A stretch of DNA of 64,000 nucleotides from Stomoxys calcitrans (GCF_963082655.1 NC_081553.1:17450643-17514642); one strand, 5' to 3'. Shown: positions 32,811 to 45,939, numbered from the stretch's first letter. Program-made: numbers and translations. Notes: generated by a model not told the origin, from the sequence alone.

Positions 32811-33631
32811 TGTAAAAGCGTGCTAAGTTCGGCTGGGCCGAATCTTATATACCCTCCATCATGGATAGCATTTGTCAAGTTCTTTTCCCAGTGTCTCTTT
32901 TTAGGCAACCAAAAGAAGGGAAGGGTAGGAGAAAAGAATTGCTATGCTATTGGAGCTATATCAAGTTATGTTATAATAAAACACCTCAAGTTATAACAAA
33001 ACACCTCTTGTAAGATTTCAACCAAATCGGATAAGAATTTCGTCCTCTAGTGGCTCAAGAAGTCAACATTCAAGATCGCTTTATATAGCAGCTATATCAG
33101 GTTATAAACCTATTTTAACCATACTTGGCACAGTTGTTGGAAGTCTTTACGAAACACGTAACATTGCGCCCTCTAGATTCTTAAGACGTCAAGACCCCAG
33201 ATCGGTGTATATGGCATCTATATCAGGTTACAGACCGATTTAAACCATACTTAGAACAGTTGATAGAAATCATAAAAAACACCTTAGGCAAAATTTCAGC
33301 TAAATCGTATAAAAATTGCGCCTTGTAGTGGCTCTAAAAGTCAAGATTCAAGATAGGTTTATATGGCAGCTATATCAAAACATAGACTGATATGGTCCAT
33401 TTACAATCCCAACCGACCTACACCTATAAGAAGATTTGTGCAAAATTTCATGCGCCTAGCTTCACCCAAAGTTAGCGTGCTTTCGACAGACAGACGGACG
33501 GACATGGCTAGATCGACATCAAATGTCATGAAGATCAAGAATATATATTCTTTATGGGGTCTGAGACGAATATTTCGAGGAGTTACAGAATGACGACATT
33601 AGTATACACCCATCCTATGGTGGAGGGTATA
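32811..33631 (+). repeat. INE subfamily B nested in Helitron 1
   Basis: Head TAAAAGCGTGCTAAGTTCGG, TATATACCCTCCATCATGG; about four monomers; tail GACAGACAGACGGACGGACA, GATCAAGAATATATATTC, end CATCCTATGGTGGAGGGTAT. Helitron-type sequence resumes with AATTTGGTATCCAAATTTCG. Confidence 0.8.
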
Positions 33632-33702
33632 CAAATTTGGTATCCAAATTTCGGCTGCAGTATCTAGCGGGGCAGCCCCACCCCCAAAACCTACCAAATA
33701 TA

Positions 33703-33938
33703 TTGGGTTGCCCAAAAAGTAATTGCGGATTTTTTAAAAGAAAGTAAATGCATTTCAATAAAACTTAGAATGAAATTTAATCAAATATACTTTTTTTACA
33801 CTTTTTTTCTAAAGCAAGCTAAAAGTAACAGCTGATAACTGACAGAAGAAAGAATGCAATTACAGAGCCACAAGCTGTGAAAAAATTTGTCAACGCCGAC
33901 TTTATGAAAAATCTGCAACTACTTTTTGCGCAACCCAA
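33703..33938. mobile_element. Mellifera-type mariner MITE, copy 2
   Basis: 236 bp, TTGGGTTGCCCAAAAAGTAA at the left and TTTTTGCGCAACCCAA at the right, TA duplications at 33701-33702 and 33939-33940. Closely matches copies 1 and 3 throughout. Confidence 0.85.
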
Positions 33939-35144
33939 TATATATATATATATAGACCAATCATGACAATATGGGACTCAAATAAAAGGCATTGAAGATC
34001 AGAAAACGTATTTGACATCCAATCATCGCACTATGTGTTTCGGGGACCACCTCAACCCCCAAAAACCCCTAAAATGGACATATTAACCGACCTTGGCAAT
34101 ATGGGACTCAAATGAGAGTTATTTGCGAGTATAATACGAATTTGGTATCCAAATGTGGGCTCAAGTTTCTGTGGGTGCACCCCTTCCCCAAAACACCGCC
34201 AAACAGGACTTATTTACTGATCATGGCAATATGGAGTTCAAATAAATGTTATTTAAGTGCAGAATACGAATCTGATATCCAAAAGAGGGACCAAGTATAT
34301 GGGGGGCCGCCCCTCCCAAAAATAACCCCAAAGAGGACAAATTTACCGACCTTGGCAATATGGGACTCAAATGAAAGATCTTTGGGAGTAAAGCACGAAT
34401 CTCATATCAATATTCGGTGTGTAAGCACCCCACCACCATAGCACCACCCATATAGGACGTATTTGCTGACCATTCCAATATGGGGCTGTATAAGAAGTAT
34501 TTTTTGGAGTAGAACACGAATCTGATATATATTTTCATGCCAAGTCCATGAGCGGGCCGCCCCATCCCCCGAAACCGGTCATATTTGCCGTCTCTGGAAA
34601 TATGGGGCTCAAATGAAAGGTATTTGGGAGTAAACTACGAATCTGATATCAACATTCGGGACCAACTGCCTAGGAGACGTCCCAACCCTCATAACATCGC
34701 CCAAAGAGGACGTATTTGCTCACCATGACAATTTTGGGTCTTAAAGGGAGTGGATCTCGATATTACAATAATAGTTTTAAGGCCCCATACCCCAAACCGG
34801 ACATATTAGCTGACTTTTGCAATAAGGGATTTAAATGAAAGGTATTTGAGATTAGAAAACGAATTTGATATCAAATTTTAAGGACAATGGCAATATAGGG
34901 TTCAAATAAATGATATTTGAGAGTAATGCACGATGCTGATATATTTTCAGGGCTAAGTGTTTGGCAGACCACACCACTCCCCAAAACACCCCTAAATCGG
35001 GCATATTTACCAACCACGTCAATGTGGGGATCAAATGAAAGGTATTGGGGAGAAGTGTACGAATTTGATACCCTCTATAGGGACCAATTTTCTGGGGGTC
35101 TACCCCTTTCCTAAAACATCCCACAAACAACAATTATTTACTGA

Positions 35145-35258
35145 CCATCGCAATATGGGGCTCAAATAAAGGTATTTGGGAATAGAATACGAATCTGATA
35201 TCCATCGCAATATGGGGCTCAAATAAAGGTATTTGGGAATAGAATACAAATCTGATAT
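35145..35258. repeat. 57-bp tandem duplication in Helitron 1
   Basis: Units 35145-35201 and 35202-35258 both read CCATCGCAATATGGGGCTCA onward and differ at about one base (ATACGAATC versus ATACAAATC). Confidence 0.85.
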
Positions 35259-35781
35259 CCATAATAAAATGTGGGACCATGTATTTGGGGAACCGCCCCT
35301 TTCCACAAAACACCCCCCAAAGAGTACAAATTTTGGGGCCAAATGTTTGAGGACGCCTCATCCCATAAACTCCCCTTAAACCATTGGCAATATGGGGTTT
35401 AAATAAATGGTATTTGAGAGAGGGGCACGATGCTGATAATTTTTCAGAGCCAAGTGTTTAAGGGACCACTTCACCTCCGAAAACACCCCTAAATCAGACA
35501 TCATTACAATATCGAAATAAAGACTTTTAATAATGGAGTATAACTAACAACCAAATTGTAATGACCCTAAACCCTCCGAGCGAATTCATAGATCAATAAA
35601 GATCATAGGGGATTCAGATAAAGACATTTATATTGTTATACTTTTACTATATACATATATTATTTTCGTAGCATGGTATTTCACCAAAAGCTCTTTAATT
35701 GTCGAAAATAAATATTCAAAGGATAATTTTGTTCCATATAAAGTAAAACAATGCGCAGTGGAGCGGGCCCATTTCAGCTAG

Positions 35782-36389
35782 TATTTTATAAAATAAAAAT
35801 TAAACCAAAATTATAAATTGCCAATAAAAAGTAATTCCAACTTCGACTTCTACTCTTATTTTATTTGCTGTTTGTTGCCTCTCATACATATTCCATTTTA
35901 AACGTTTGCTAAAATGTAAAAAAATCTGCATAATACATAATTCGTTTTAATCATTAACGACACGCATTGCGGAAACACCATAACGAAAAAGAGGAGCGAA
36001 AGAAGAGCAAAAAAAAACATCATTGTATAAGGAGTTGATCAAGTAACAGTTAATTTATCTGCATAGAGGTGATCGGGTCAATTGACAAATGACTTCCATC
36101 AATGAATTGAATATTTGAACATGCATAAAACTAACGTTTACGTGTTTGCAATCATGAGTTTTTCAAAATGTTTGAATAGTTAATGATATTGAAAATTAGT
36201 CGGGTTTTAACTTAACAACAAATATTGAGTGATTATTGTTAATCTTCGTTTTAAGCAGTCATCATACCCAATCTTTTCATTTCATTTATATTAAAATACT
36301 AATTTATTTATTCCAAAATAACGATTCTCCATCTAATGGTGGAACGAATCAAAAGAGAAGTTACAGATTTTTTGTTAATTCAAAGTAAA
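35782..36389. other. AT-rich spacer between the Helitrons
   Basis: No recognised feature; poly-A and AT-rich tracts. Confidence 0.4.
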
Positions 36390-38185
36390 TCTATATACAA
36401 TATATATAATTATGAATTTGTGTTTGTATGTTTGTTTGTATGTTTGTTTGTGGGTTTGTAAATTTGTTTGTTCCGTATAGACTAAAAAACGGCTAAACTT
36501 ATTTCTTTGAAATTTTCACAGATTGTGGGGAGTGGTCTGGAAGGAGCAATAGGCTATATACATTTTTGGTATTGCATTGGTGGCGGACCCTCCCCCTTAC
36601 CCCAAAAGTACCAGCCAAAAATAAAAGTAGACCGATTGACACAATATGGGACTTAAATTAAAGGTATTCAAGAGTAGAGTACAAATTCCATATTAAAAAT
36701 TGGGAGGCCGCCCCGACCCCAAAAACCCCCCAAAATAGGTTTATTGGACGATAATGACGAAATGGGACTCAAATGAAAGGTATTTGGGTGTAGATTACGA
36801 ATATGGTCAGGAAGTACGAATTGGATCTATAATTTATTGATAACGGAAGGGGTCGGACCCTCCACCGTTACCACAAAAACACCACCCAAAATCAAAAGTG
36901 GATGTCGAATTTTAGAGGGTCACCCCACCTCCACAAAAGCGCCCAAATTGGGCTCATTAGCCAATCACGGATATATGGGACTTGATGTATTTGTTCCATA
37001 TAGACTGAAAAACGGCAGAACCGATTTTCTCGAAATTTTCGCACATTGTGTAGGTTGGTCTGGAAGGAAACATAGGCTATATAATTTTTCGGTAACGGAA
37101 GGGGGACGGACCCTCCCCCTTATGCCAAAAACACAACCCTAAATCAAAAGTGGACCGATCGGGACAATATAGGTATCAAATGAAAGGTATTGGAGAGTAG
37201 AAAACGAATATGGCATTAAAATTTGAGTCTAAGTACCCATCGAACCTTCCCAACCACAAAACTCCCCCAAACAGATATATTGGACGTTCATTTCAATGTG
37301 GCGCTCAAAGGTATGAGGGAATGTTATTCGGGAGTAGATTTCGAATCTGGCATACAAAATCAAATCGAAGTATAGGGGGTCACGCCACCCCTGAAAAACG
37401 CCATTATATCCATTATGACTATATGATACTTGGCTGAACTGATTTTCTTAAAATTTGCATAGATTGTGTACGTTTGTCTGGAAGGAAACATAGGTGATAT
37501 AATTTTGAGTTATCGAGTGGGGGCGGACCCTCCCCCGAAAACGCCACCCATAACCGAAAGTGGTCCGATGGGCACAATAAGGGTATCAAATGGAAGTTAT
37601 AGGAGACCAGAAAACGAATATGGTATTACAATTTGGGTCCAAGTACCCAGCGGGGCCCCCCAACCCCAAAACTCCTCTTAACATATATATTCGAAGTTCA
37701 TGTCAATATGGGATTCAAATGAAAAGTATTAGGCAGTTGATTACAAATATGGCATAAAACATTGGGTCCAAGTAATAGGAGGTCGCCCACCCCCAAATGG
37801 GCATATTAGCCGACCATAGCTATATGGGACTCAAATGAAAGGTATTAGGGAGTAGATTACGAATATGACATTAAAATTTGCATTCAAGTCTAGGTGGCGC
37901 TTTTCCTCCTAAAAATACATTAAATGGATTATTTGACAATTTGGGACTCAAATAAAAGGTATTTGAGAGTAGAAAACTAATTTGATATCCAATTGTGGAG
38001 CCAAGTGTTTTGGGGTATGCCCTAAACCACCCCCGTAACTGTGCTTCATTTCCGTTGGGAATAAAGAGCGTATTTGATATATATTTTCAGTGCAAAGTGC
38101 CGGTGGCCGCCCTAGCCCCAAAACACCCTCCAAAAGATATTAGAGTGTTAAAGAAGGCGCAGTGGAGTGGGCCCGGTTCGTCTAG
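36390..38185 (+). mobile_element. Helitron-like element 2
   Basis: Starts A|TCTATATACAATATATATA at 36390 and ends GCAGTGGAGTGGGCCCGG then CTAG (38182-38185) before T. Three internal modules resemble a terminal module: TGAAAAACGGCAGAACCGAT and GGTCTGGAAGGA occur near 36475, 37000 and 37435. The rest is units with CTCAAATGAAAGGTATT and CCCAACCCCAAAA. No helicase is encoded. The same family as element 1, without nested insertions. Confidence 0.7.
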
Positions 38186-39210
38186 TAAATTATATAACAT
38201 TGTAAAATTTCGAATCAAAAAAAATTTTTTTTGGTCGAGTTGAAGCCCCACATTAGAGAAAATGACTAGTTACACCAATGGCCACCGGTAAAGTGCAAAT
38301 AAATACTTACTTCCTAGAATATCGCCATGTAAAAGTAATTCAATGATTAATTCATGTCTCCCTTAAAAATAAGTAGTATACAAATTTTAGCGTTTGCATA
38401 TCAACCAGGTTATTTAGTAATGACAGTGTTTACAGGGTATCTTGCTAAAGTAAAGAATTTTGGGAGAATTGAATGGAGTATTTCCGAAATGGGATATTTC
38501 TCCCTAAATCTTCTTTTAAGGTTTTTTCATTACCTTAACATTCAAACACAGATGAGCTTCTTTTCTATCGGCCTCTGTTTTCATATTTTATTCAGTTTAA
38601 TTTTGTCTCACACCGTTAGGAAGTAATAAACAAAACGCACCTAATATTCAAGAAATCGTTGTTAAAAGAATTCATCTCAGTTATTGCGTTTAACGGATGT
38701 GCAATTTAACTGAAGTATAAGATATAAGAACTTAATTGAGTTTATTTTTGTTTTTTTACATCAACTAAGACTTCCGCTTGAGTTATAGTAAAAAGGAATA
38801 GGCGAAAACCTCCAAGTAATAAACTATTGTACTTGGTTCCTATTTCTTGTTTCTGACGACAAATAATTAAATTAAAACGATGCTTTGCCAAATTCAAGGT
38901 TACTTAAAAGGAGAAAGTTGCTTATTTTCGAAAATATTTTCCAATATCATTTCAACAAAAAATGTCAATGTCTTCTTTCAAGTTCATATAGTGATTTATA
39001 TAAAGAGTGATTTATATTTTTGAAATGGAAACCAAATTAAATTCATGAAAACCAATGCACCATGGATTGCGTTTAGTAAGTTATTTTTTTCTTACACTGA
39101 AAACTTTTTTATACAAATTTTAAAGATTCAATCCAAACATAAACAAACTTTGTCTAAAGATGATAAATTTTTTAAGGAAAGATTTGAAATAGATCTTTAA
39201 CTTTGCGTCT
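38186..39210. other. AT-rich intergenic DNA
   Basis: A 90-residue open frame at 38354-38626 has no recognisable domain and sits in AT-rich sequence; I do not call it a gene. Nothing else is visible. Confidence 0.4.
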
Positions 39211-39214
39211 TTTT

Positions 39215-39525
39215 ATTGCAAATTTGCCCATTAACATTCCATTAAGGAACTGGGGCAAACTTCTCACAAATCATTGAGGGTGGTCCGATTTAATTTTAAG
39301 CTCAATGATAAGGGACCTTCTTTTCATAGCCGAGTCCGAACGCCGTGCCGCAGAGCGACACCTCTTTGGGGAGAAGTTTTTACATTGCATAGTACCTTAC
39401 AAATATCACCACCATTAGGAGGGAATAACCACCGCTGAAAAATTTTCTGATGCTCTCTCCAGGATTCGAACCCAGGCGTTCAGCGTCATTGGCGGACATG
39501 CTAACCTCTGCGCTAAGGTGGCCTC
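39215..39525 (-). repeat. SINE, reverse orientation, full length
   Basis: From the 3' end: GCCCATTAACATTCCATTAA, CCGTGCCGCAGAGCGACACC, GGATTCGAACC (B box complement, 39462-39472) and CTAACCTCTGCGCTAAGGTG (A box side). Both promoter boxes are intact or nearly so. Confidence 0.85.
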
Positions 39526-39675
39526 TTGTTATTAAAAACAAAAATCTAAAATGAAGGTCAAAAAATTGTTAGAAGTTAGGAAATTATCTTTGGGACAAGA
39601 TAACAGTGTACCTTAGTTGAAGACGCAAAATAGCCTTAGAAATAGGAGCTTCTTTAAATGTTTAGTATTCTTAGG

Positions 39676-39967
39676 TTAAAGGTGGGTATTAATTTCTGAT
39701 TTCACAGTGAAACATCAAATAAAAGAAATAGTGAAAAAAATTTGTGAAAACATTTTCATTAGCGGTTCTTCACTGATTGGAAATTTGACACGGAAGTGTG
39801 CACGAAACATTTTTCAAATAGGGTTGCCAAATAGTATTTTGCTTGTAAATAACGCTTTTTTGATGTCAAATCCCGAAATGAGAGTAGACTTCACTGAACT
39901 TCTACAATTGGTAAAACAAAGTTTTGTGAAAAATTTCACTGGTGCACGAAATTTATACCCACCTTAA
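39676..39967. mobile_element. MITE bounded by TTAA
   Basis: TTAA at 39676-39679 and 39964-39967 flank AGGTGGGTATTAATTTC and its inverse GAAATTTATACCCACC. The inverted similarity extends with gaps to CAGTGAA/TTCACTG. TTAA duplication is the signature of piggyBac-type elements; no transposase is present. The 86-residue frame inside shows no known domain. Confidence 0.6.
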
Positions 39968-40127
39968 GAAGCCAAGTTTAAAAAGCGAATTTTCCAAAAA
40001 CATAATAATTGAACACTAATCCTTGTAGTAAACTAAGTATCAATCAGCGATCGAAATTTGAAATTGATGGCCGTGTCCGTTGGTTTATAGGAAATTAAAT
40101 TTAAAGATAGTATTTTATTTATTTTTA

Positions 40128-41375
40128 TACCCGCCACCGTAGGATAGGGGGTATATTCATTTAGTCATTCCGTTTGCAACACATCGAAATATCATATTTT
40201 TAATATCATATATAAATATCATATATATATTTCGGATCATCGTTAAAATTCTAAGACGATTGAACGATGTACATGTGTCTGTCCGTCTATCCGTCTGTCC
40301 GTCCGACTGTTATAATCACTCTACAGCCTTCAAAAATTGAGATATTGAGCTGAAAATTCTTGAACGGGGCAAATCGGATCATATTTGGATATAGCTGCCA
40401 TATAGACCGATTTTCCGATAAAGGATCTAAAGCTCATAAAAGCTTTCTTTTTTATCCGAATTCCCTGAAATTTGAAATGGTAAGTAGTTTTAGGCCTCCC
40501 AACATAGGACCCAAATATGATTCAGATCGAACTATATTTAGATATAGCTGGGTAAAGGGTCTGAAGACCATAAAAGCTTTATTTTTTACCTGATTTCGCT
40601 GAAATTTGCAACAGTGGGTTATTTTAAGCCTCCCGACATCTGACCTAAATATGGATTAGATCGGTCCATATTTAGATATAGGTGTCATATAGACCTATCT
40701 CCCGATAAAGGGTCTGAAGCCCATAAAAGCTTTATTTATTACTCGATTTCTCTGATATTTAAAACAGTGGATTATTTTAAGTCTCCCGACATCTGCCGTT
40801 AATATGGTTCAGATCAGACTATATCTAGATATAGCTGTCATGTAGACCGATCTCACGATAAAGGGTCTGAAGGCCATAAAAGCTTTATTTATTACCCGAT
40901 ATCGCTGAAATTTAAAACAGTGGGTTATCTTAAGCCTCCCGTCATCTGACCCAAAAATGGTTCAGATCGGACTATATTTAGATAAAGTTGCCATATAGAC
41001 CGATCTTCCGATAAATGGTTTGAAGGCCATAAAAGCTTTATTTTTTATCCGATTTCGCTAAAATTTAAAACAGTGAGTTATTTTTAGCCTCCTCATACCC
41101 GACCTAAATATGGTTTAGATCGGACTATATTAAGATATAGCTGCCATATAGACCGATCTGCCGATAAGGGGTCTGAAGCCAATAAAAGCTTTATTTAATA
41201 CCCGATTTCGCTGAAATTTGAAACAGTTTGTTTTTCTGAGCCTCACGATATCCGACCTTAATATTGTTCAGATCGGTTTATAATTGGATATATCTGCCAA
41301 AAAGAATAAAATTTTCTTTTACAAAATTGACATATATATATTAGAAACACGTCTTAAATTAGTCCGGGCCGAATC
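40128..41375 (-). repeat. INE subfamily A variant, minus strand
   Basis: The tail TTTATACCCGCCACCGTAGG then CGTTTGCAACACATCGAAAT, followed by CTGTCCGTCCGACTGTTATA. Seven monomers share GGGTCTGAAGCCCATAAAAG and GCTTTATTTATTACCCGATT, a distinct monomer subtype. The core near 40200 carries a small ATCATATAT expansion. Confidence 0.75.
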
Positions 41376-42099
41376 TACACAAATAAACTTAGTTAAAAGC
41401 CACAAGTGTACTTTACGTACTTAATTTCTGCCGAATCAAACAAACATGTAAACTTCTAGGCAACGCCGTATGGTACAAAAATAAAGAACATACAATGATT
41501 AGTACCGTTTGGTACTAGCTTATTGCACAACTATTGGTTATAATACCAATCTGTTATTGGTTTCAGCACCAGACCGTTATTGGTTTTAGTGCGAAACCGT
41601 TATTGATTCTTCCCCCTTATTAACCAAAAAACCATTGAAAATAATTTTAATCCAATTTTATTTGGATTATTTATGTTGATAATTACAAAATGTAATTTTA
41701 CACCGTGACCAACCTCAATTCTTTGTATTCAGCATTTGATTCCATATCCGTTGATTCACAGAAGTGGTTTTCATATGAATACACCAACACAGCATCGTTT
41801 TTCACACAAGAGACTATCATGTTTTTGATGTAGAATTTGTACAATTTCCATTTTCACCGTTTTCGAGTATTAGAACAGGTTTCTACGCACTCAAGCTCAA
41901 CAACACTTCTGGTGCGATGAAATATGACACCGTCAATTCTTAAAACCCTCCTTTGTCTGGTATTGAACTGATACCAAATGGTATTAAAAATCTTTGCCAA
42001 TGAATATTTTGTTCGCTTCATTGGCAAAGATTTTTATTACCAATACCTGGCGTTATTGGAAAAGTACCGTCACTTTTCTATCAGTGTATCGAGAGAACT
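41376..42099. other. Intergenic DNA with GGTATT/AATACC-rich segments and a hairpin
   Basis: Repeated short phrases around ACCGTTATTGGTTTTAG (41540-41610) and GGTATTG/CAATACC suggest a decayed TIR element, but the ends cannot be fixed. A strong hairpin at 41980-42041 is annotated separately. Confidence 0.4.
41980..42041. repeat. 25-bp inverted repeat (hairpin)
   Basis: Arms 41980-42004 and 42017-42041 (AAAAATCTTTGCCAATGAA and its complement) pair with one mismatch around a 12-base loop. Confidence 0.85.
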
Positions 42100-42372
42100 A
42101 ACAGAACTCTACGTCCAAATTTCAACCAAAGCGGACAAAAATTGCGGCTCCCAGGCGCCACTATTTGGACCATACTAGGGAAGGATGTTGGAAGGCTAAA
42201 CAGAACATTAAATTTGAACCGATATAGTCTGGCATACTTCTATCGGGGCAAAATTTCGAATTGCTAACTTTACGCGTTTGATCGCTATCGTTATTTCCAC
42301 AAAACGATCAAGAGCAATATTTCGGAATGACTGGACTAGCATACCCCCATCCCCCTACGATGATGGTATATT
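42100..42372 (+). repeat. Diverged INE fragment
   Basis: TACGTCCAAATTTCAACCAA and GGACAAAAATTGCGGCTCCC come from a monomer; AACGATCAAGAGCAATATTT and CATACCCCCATCCCCC come from a tail. Most of the element is lost. Confidence 0.5.
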
Positions 42373-42419
42373 AAAGATACCAACACAGAAAAGAATACTT
42401 ACAATTTAAGACTCGTAGC

Positions 42420-42560
42420 TTGATCTTCAGTGGGACTACATAAAGTCACAGACTATCTGGCACCGAGATTGACTGACAGAGGGTTAGCGGTTGCTTCCTT
42501 GGAAGAGAGGAGTGGGATGCGCGTGCTATTGTTTTTTAGGAGAATGAAACCTCGGTCTTC
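42420..42560 (+). pseudogene. Short RNase H-region LINE relic
   Basis: ENETSVFTDD (about 42541) parallels DETSVYTDAS of the relic at 12.3 kb, and the preceding GAGGAGTGGGATGCGCGTGC resembles its upstream region. Only this scrap remains. The following 800 bases (to 43365) hold nothing else I recognise. Confidence 0.4.
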
Positions 42561-43370
42561 ACAGATGACAGGTGTACGATTTTTTTAGTGGTGCTTGTCG
42601 TTACAATCCTCAAATCCGGCGGCTCATTGATAGACTCCGAAACTAAGCTCATAAAGTGTGTCATTGTTCTCTCGGCAATACTCCTCCAATTTCTTTTCTA
42701 TTTGTTTCTGCATTGGTACCGGTATTCGGGGAAATAATGTGGAAAACCAATCCAATTTTGTTAAAAATTAGTACACCTTTTGACGAACAGTTATAGTCTG
42801 TAAAAAAAGTTATAGTCTGTAAAAAAAAGAGAGAAAAACAAGTTTAACATATTCAGATTTTCGAATCTTTTGAAAAAACGGGGAACTAAATTGATTTATG
42901 TTCTTTTGTCATATGCAATTTCACAAAAAAGCGAAGATAGGTCGATTTGACCAATTGGATAACTCTGGAACCAGAAATGTTAGAAAGACCTTGGTAAGAC
43001 AGAAAGAACCGCCTTCAAGAGACACATTTATAAAAAAAATCCTGGAAAATTGTCTTAACTCGAGATAAATGGTTTTGTCAAATGTTCACAGATTTGGTTT
43101 AGGTGATACAAATATTGCTGCGTGAGGAAATATCGGAGGGATCACATATTCCTACACCGTAGGACCATTACTGTTAACTGTGTTGCCACAGCAACCTGCA
43201 ACTTATTTATTATTTTCATGTTTGCGAATTGTTGTAACAGAGCTAATTCGAAAATACACCCAATACAAACATTGGTGACACCTCACAAAAACCGACCGAT
43301 GCTACCGATTCAGCTCTGGCAAAAGATCTATGGTTTCCTTTCATCGCAACAGGAAACAAGAGCCCAAACA

Positions 43371-44510
43371 AGTAAAAACGTGCTAAGTTCCGCCGGGCCG
43401 AATCTTATATACTCTCCACCATGGATCTCATTTGTCAAGTTCTTTGAATGAGTTTTTCAAAAAGAAAAACACCAGTCATAGAAAAACACCACCGCCAATA
43501 TTTCAGGGTAATCGAATAATAATTGCGCCCTCCAGAGGCTCAAAAAGTCGGTTTATATGGCAGCTATATCAGGTTATATACCGATTTAGACCATACTTGA
43601 AACATTTTTTGGAAGTCATACCAAAACGACATATGCAAAATTTCAAGCATATTGGATAAGAACTGCGCTCTCCAGAAACCCTAGAAGTCTAATTGGTAAA
43701 TCGGTTTATATGGCGGTTATATGAGGATATGGACTGACTGTGACAGACCAGACTTGACACAGTTGTAGGAAATCAAAATAAAACAATTCATGCAATATTG
43801 CAAATCGGATAAGAATCAAGTCAAGACCCAAGATCAGTTTATATGGCAGCTATATCAGGTTACCAATCGATTTTTATTCCGATAGGAATAGCGTCGTCTA
43901 TAGGCTCAAAAAGTCTAATCGGGAGATCGATTTATATGGTGGCTATATTAGGTAATGGACTGATTTAGACTATACTTGGCACAGTTGTTGGGAGTCATAC
44001 TAGAACACTTCATGCACAATTTCAGCCAAATCGGATAAATATTGCGCCCTCTAGAAGCTCTAGAACTCAAGACCCAAGATCGGTTTATATAGCAGCTATA
44101 TCAGGTTATCAACCGATTTTTGACCAGTGTTTGCACAGTTGTCGGAAGTGATACCAAAACACTACGTGCAAATTTTTCAGCCAAACCGGGTAAGAATTGC
44201 GTCCTCCAGAAGCTCAAGAAGTCAAGACCCCAGATCGGTTTATATGGCAGCTATATCAAAACATAGACCAATTTGGCCTATTTACAACCCACCTACACTA
44301 AAAGAAGTATTTGAGAAAAATTTCAAGCGCCTAGCTTTACTCCTTCGAAAGATAGCGTGCTTTCGACAGACGAACGAACGGACAGACGGACGGACATGGC
44401 TAGATCGACTTAAAATGTCATAACGATCAAGAATATATATACTTTTTGGGGTCCTGGTGCATATTTCGAGGTGTTACAAACGGAATGACGAAATTAGTAT
44501 ACCCCCCATC
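43371..44510 (+). repeat. INE-1-like repeat, subfamily B, complete
   Basis: Head AAGTAAAAACGTGCTAAGTT and GCCGGGCCGAATCTTATATA; six monomers; tail ACAGACGGACGGACATGGCT, GATCAAGAATATATATAC, AGTATACCCCCCATCC. The last inverted GGTGGAGGGTATA part is lost (CGGCGGTTC follows). Confidence 0.8.
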
Positions 44511-45939
44511 CGGCGGTTCAAAACTGGTTGCTACGGCATTGATGAGGTGTTAGTAACAACTATCTATGTAGATGACATCAGTAGTCATAGTTGAGAATTT
44601 GGTTACTACTTGGTTTGCTGTTTCATAAAAGGGCCTGTTTCAATAAAGTCTACTAACATAGAAAGGCTTTTTTCAAAAGCCATACCCGATTAATAAACGC
44701 CTGAGGATACAAATAAATTTTTGCAAACATATTAAACACAAATCATATAGAATTGCAAACGAGTTATTGCGAGTTGAATGGAAACATTCATCATAGAAAT
44801 TGGCCATAAAGAATCGCATAAACGCTATTCTTTGTTTTGAATTCACATTTCCGATAAGTTCTTTAGCATCATAAACCGCCGCATGACAATAGATCGCTTC
44901 ATCAATAAACCCCAAGAAAAATCTGCCAAAATGTGTATTTTATTAATAACCAGAACAAAGTAAATAAAACGACGATATGATAAAGAGTCTTCTTCATGTG
45001 TGATGGCGCGTTTTCAGTCATAGATGAATTGGTACCAGTTTGTTGGAACCGACTCGAACTTGAACCTCAATTTTTCTGTCCGAGTGAAAAAAAAAACCGT
45101 TAAGAACAACTGCAACCAAAAAAAAAAACTTATTCCACTTGCTTTAAACAAATTACCACATACGTTTTTTTATTGTGATGAAAAATATCGCATAAAGCGT
45201 AAATCATTAATAATTATTATATAATAATATGCATAAAAACCCAAAGACATCATCATAAGCAATGATTTTGGATGGTGTTGGCAAGGAGCATGACATGGCA
45301 TTTTTTCGAACAAGAAAAGAATTTCCTCTAGTTATTTTGTGGCCCATACTTAAAATTAATTTGCAAACCGATTTGAACTTGGATTTCATTTCTTGACCTT
45401 CAGTCTTAGACCAATTTATAACACAGGTTTTTGGCTAGTTAGTATAGCAGATTCCATTTATTTTCTTTCAGAATTTGTATCCGGTATATTGAAGAGCTCT
45501 CTATAAAGTGCATAAACAGGAATATGCAAAGAAGGCATATTTACGAAATAGTTTAATTTGAACGTTAAAAGAAGAACAAAAAAAAACTTATTCAACATAA
45601 AAACATCTTGCGAGTCAGCCAATTATCAAAATGCTAATTTTTTTATTTATTATATATGTATATATTTTTTTTGCCATAAAACGTGCACTTAAGTTGTTTC
45701 TTTGATGACATGTCAATCAAGATTTTGATTTGATTAAAACTTTTAGCTTTCAATATTGCCATATGTGACGTAGCAAGGCACTTAAATGCCCTGTAGCTGA
45801 TTTTTACACTCTCCTTCACCGATAAAGAGATTGACAAACTATGTAATTTTGTTTGCATTATCTTAAAATATACTCGTATATTTCTATATAACCATCTATT
45901 TATATAAATTTAGATTATCCTTAAACTTTATGGCGATCT
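44511..45939. other. AT-rich intergenic DNA
   Basis: Open frames of 60-80 residues on the minus strand (44673-44915, 45207-45389, 45643-45858) have no recognisable domain, start context or neighbours. No other feature seen. Confidence 0.4.

Larger units (their letters stand above)
32609..35781 (+). mobile_element. Helitron-like element 1, with two nested insertions
   Basis: The 5' end is A|TCTTCTTCTTATATATAAA then TTTGTGTTCGTTTGTTTG. The 3' end is CAGTGGAGCGGGCCC, then CTAG at 35778-35781 followed by T. This fits Helitron insertion between A and T with TC/CTAG termini. The interior repeats units with ATATGGGACTCAAATGAAAG, AATCTGATATCCAAA and GGGGCCGCCCCACCCCC-type blocks about every 165 bp. 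There is no Rep/helicase, so it is non-autonomous. It contains an INE copy and a mariner MITE, both younger. The exact 5' base is uncertain because TTC repeats there. Confidence 0.65.

Noticed and set aside
34112..35361. Open frames of 65-109 residues on both strands
   Set aside because: They run through Helitron repeat units; proline/glycine-rich peptides reflect CCCCAAAAC-type DNA repeats.
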